Assembly (NCBI GenBank): GCA_026391235.1
Contig: JAPLDV010000408.1
Span: forward strand, 1 to 7,405
Reading direction: 5' to 3'
DNA from: Bacteroidia bacterium
GTDB lineage: Bacteria; Bacteroidota; Bacteroidia; Bacteroidales; UBA12481
Length of the DNA stretch: 7,405 bases
In this document: positions 7,194-7,405 of the stretch, piece by piece
How positions within the stretch are numbered: the stretch's first letter is position 1
Layout of the letters: every line of letters starts with the position of its first letter
Notes under the pieces: generated by a model
Databases searched by the model: none
The model's input: the letters and a program-made list of their open reading frames with translations, nothing else
Told to the model about the DNA's origin: nothing
Made by a program: the position numbers and the translations under genes

Positions 7194-7233
7194 GCTGTTC
7201 TCAGTGCCACTCGCCCGTAATGAGCGAAACAAC

Positions 7234-7263
7234 CCCTGCGGCTGGGATGACTTGGCCGCAGGG
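7234..7263 (+). terminator. GC-rich hairpin, possible terminator without a T-tract
   Basis: CCCTGCGGC at 7234-7242 pairs perfectly with GCCGCAGGG at 7255-7263 across a 12-base loop. It sits 40 bases after the likely stop of the stress-gene remnant and 35 bases before the next start codon, where a terminator would be expected. The bases that follow (TCATGCC) give no T-run, so it is not a classical intrinsic terminator; it may instead be an attenuator or an mRNA-stability hairpin. Confidence 0.45.
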
Positions 7264-7298
7264 TCATGCCAAACTAATAAACATCTATTCGTTGACCT

Positions 7299-7405
7299 AT
7301 GACTACATTTATAATAACACCCATATTTGCCGCCGCTGGCTACTCCTTGATATATCTCCTCGGCGGCGGAGGCCTTGTCGGAGCTATCGTCATCTTCCTC
7401 ATAGC
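7299..7405 (+). CDS. Very small hydrophobic membrane protein, 5' part
   Basis: An ATG at 7299-7301 opens a frame that stays open to the window end, giving 35 complete codons plus two bases. It starts MTTFIITPIFAAAGYSLIYL and continues with LGGGGLVGAIVIFLIA. Nearly every residue is hydrophobic, small or glycine, giving one or two membrane spans around a GGGG turn. Such short, glycine-containing membrane peptides of some 40-60 residues are common beside envelope-stress genes, but I cannot name a family. No Shine-Dalgarno site is seen upstream. Codon choice resembles the stress-gene remnant rather than the glycosidases. Confidence 0.5.
   Translation, partial: MTTFIITPIFAAAGYSLIYLLGGGGLVGAIVIFLI

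Noticed and set aside
6969..7232. Reverse-strand open frames opposite the stress gene remnant
   Set aside because: They are low-complexity and antisense to two recognisable coding pieces, so they are GC-driven shadows.

Overview
The window reads as part of a carbohydrate-degradation locus of a Bacteroidota-like bacterium, with a right-hand end (from about 6838) that does not seem to belong to it. The Bacteroidota assignment rests on a CBM9/DUF5916-type exported protein with a cleavage site after FSQ, large lipoprotein and family GH106 and GH78 glycosidases, a TAnnTTTG-type -7 promoter box, and the absence of convincing Shine-Dalgarno sites. All functions are inferred from reading the translations; no database search was run.

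Layout, left to right. 1-168 (-): 5' end of an exported DUF5916/CBM9-like protein that leaves the window. 169-267: divergent intergenic region with a candidate promoter. 268-945 (+): D-lyxose ketol-isomerase (cupin fold). 954-4136 (-): very large GH106-type alpha-L-rhamnosidase-like lipoprotein, tail to tail with the isomerase. 4221-4256: short intergenic repeat-like sequence. 4255-6837 (-): one GH78 alpha-L-rhamnosidase gene that is broken twice. An in-frame TAG at 5197-5199 cuts it in two, and its N-terminus is missing beyond 6837. 6838-6906: AT-rich stretch holding the point where GH78 similarity ends. 6907-7193 (+): remnant of a YflT-like stress protein gene with its middle deleted and its reading frame shifted. 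7234-7263: GC-rich hairpin. 7299-7405 (+): start of a very small hydrophobic membrane protein that leaves the window.

The two rhamnosidases lie on the same strand in the order GH78 then GH106, 118 bases apart from stop to chosen start, and probably formed one operon aimed at rhamnose-containing plant or algal glycans. The isomerase would feed released aldoses into central metabolism, although its link to rhamnose is only contextual.

The most interesting signal is the GH78 amber codon. It lies in one arm of a perfect 28-bp palindrome (5173-5200), and changing the TAG back to the expected tyrosine codon would break that palindrome. This is the signature of a quasipalindrome-correction (template-switch) mutation, and it gives a mechanistic explanation for the lesion. 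The lesions on either side of about 6838 (GH78 decapitated, stress gene internally deleted, different base composition) suggest either a real rearrangement with gene decay or a chimeric assembly. I found no CRISPR array, tRNA, rRNA, insertion sequence or defence system.
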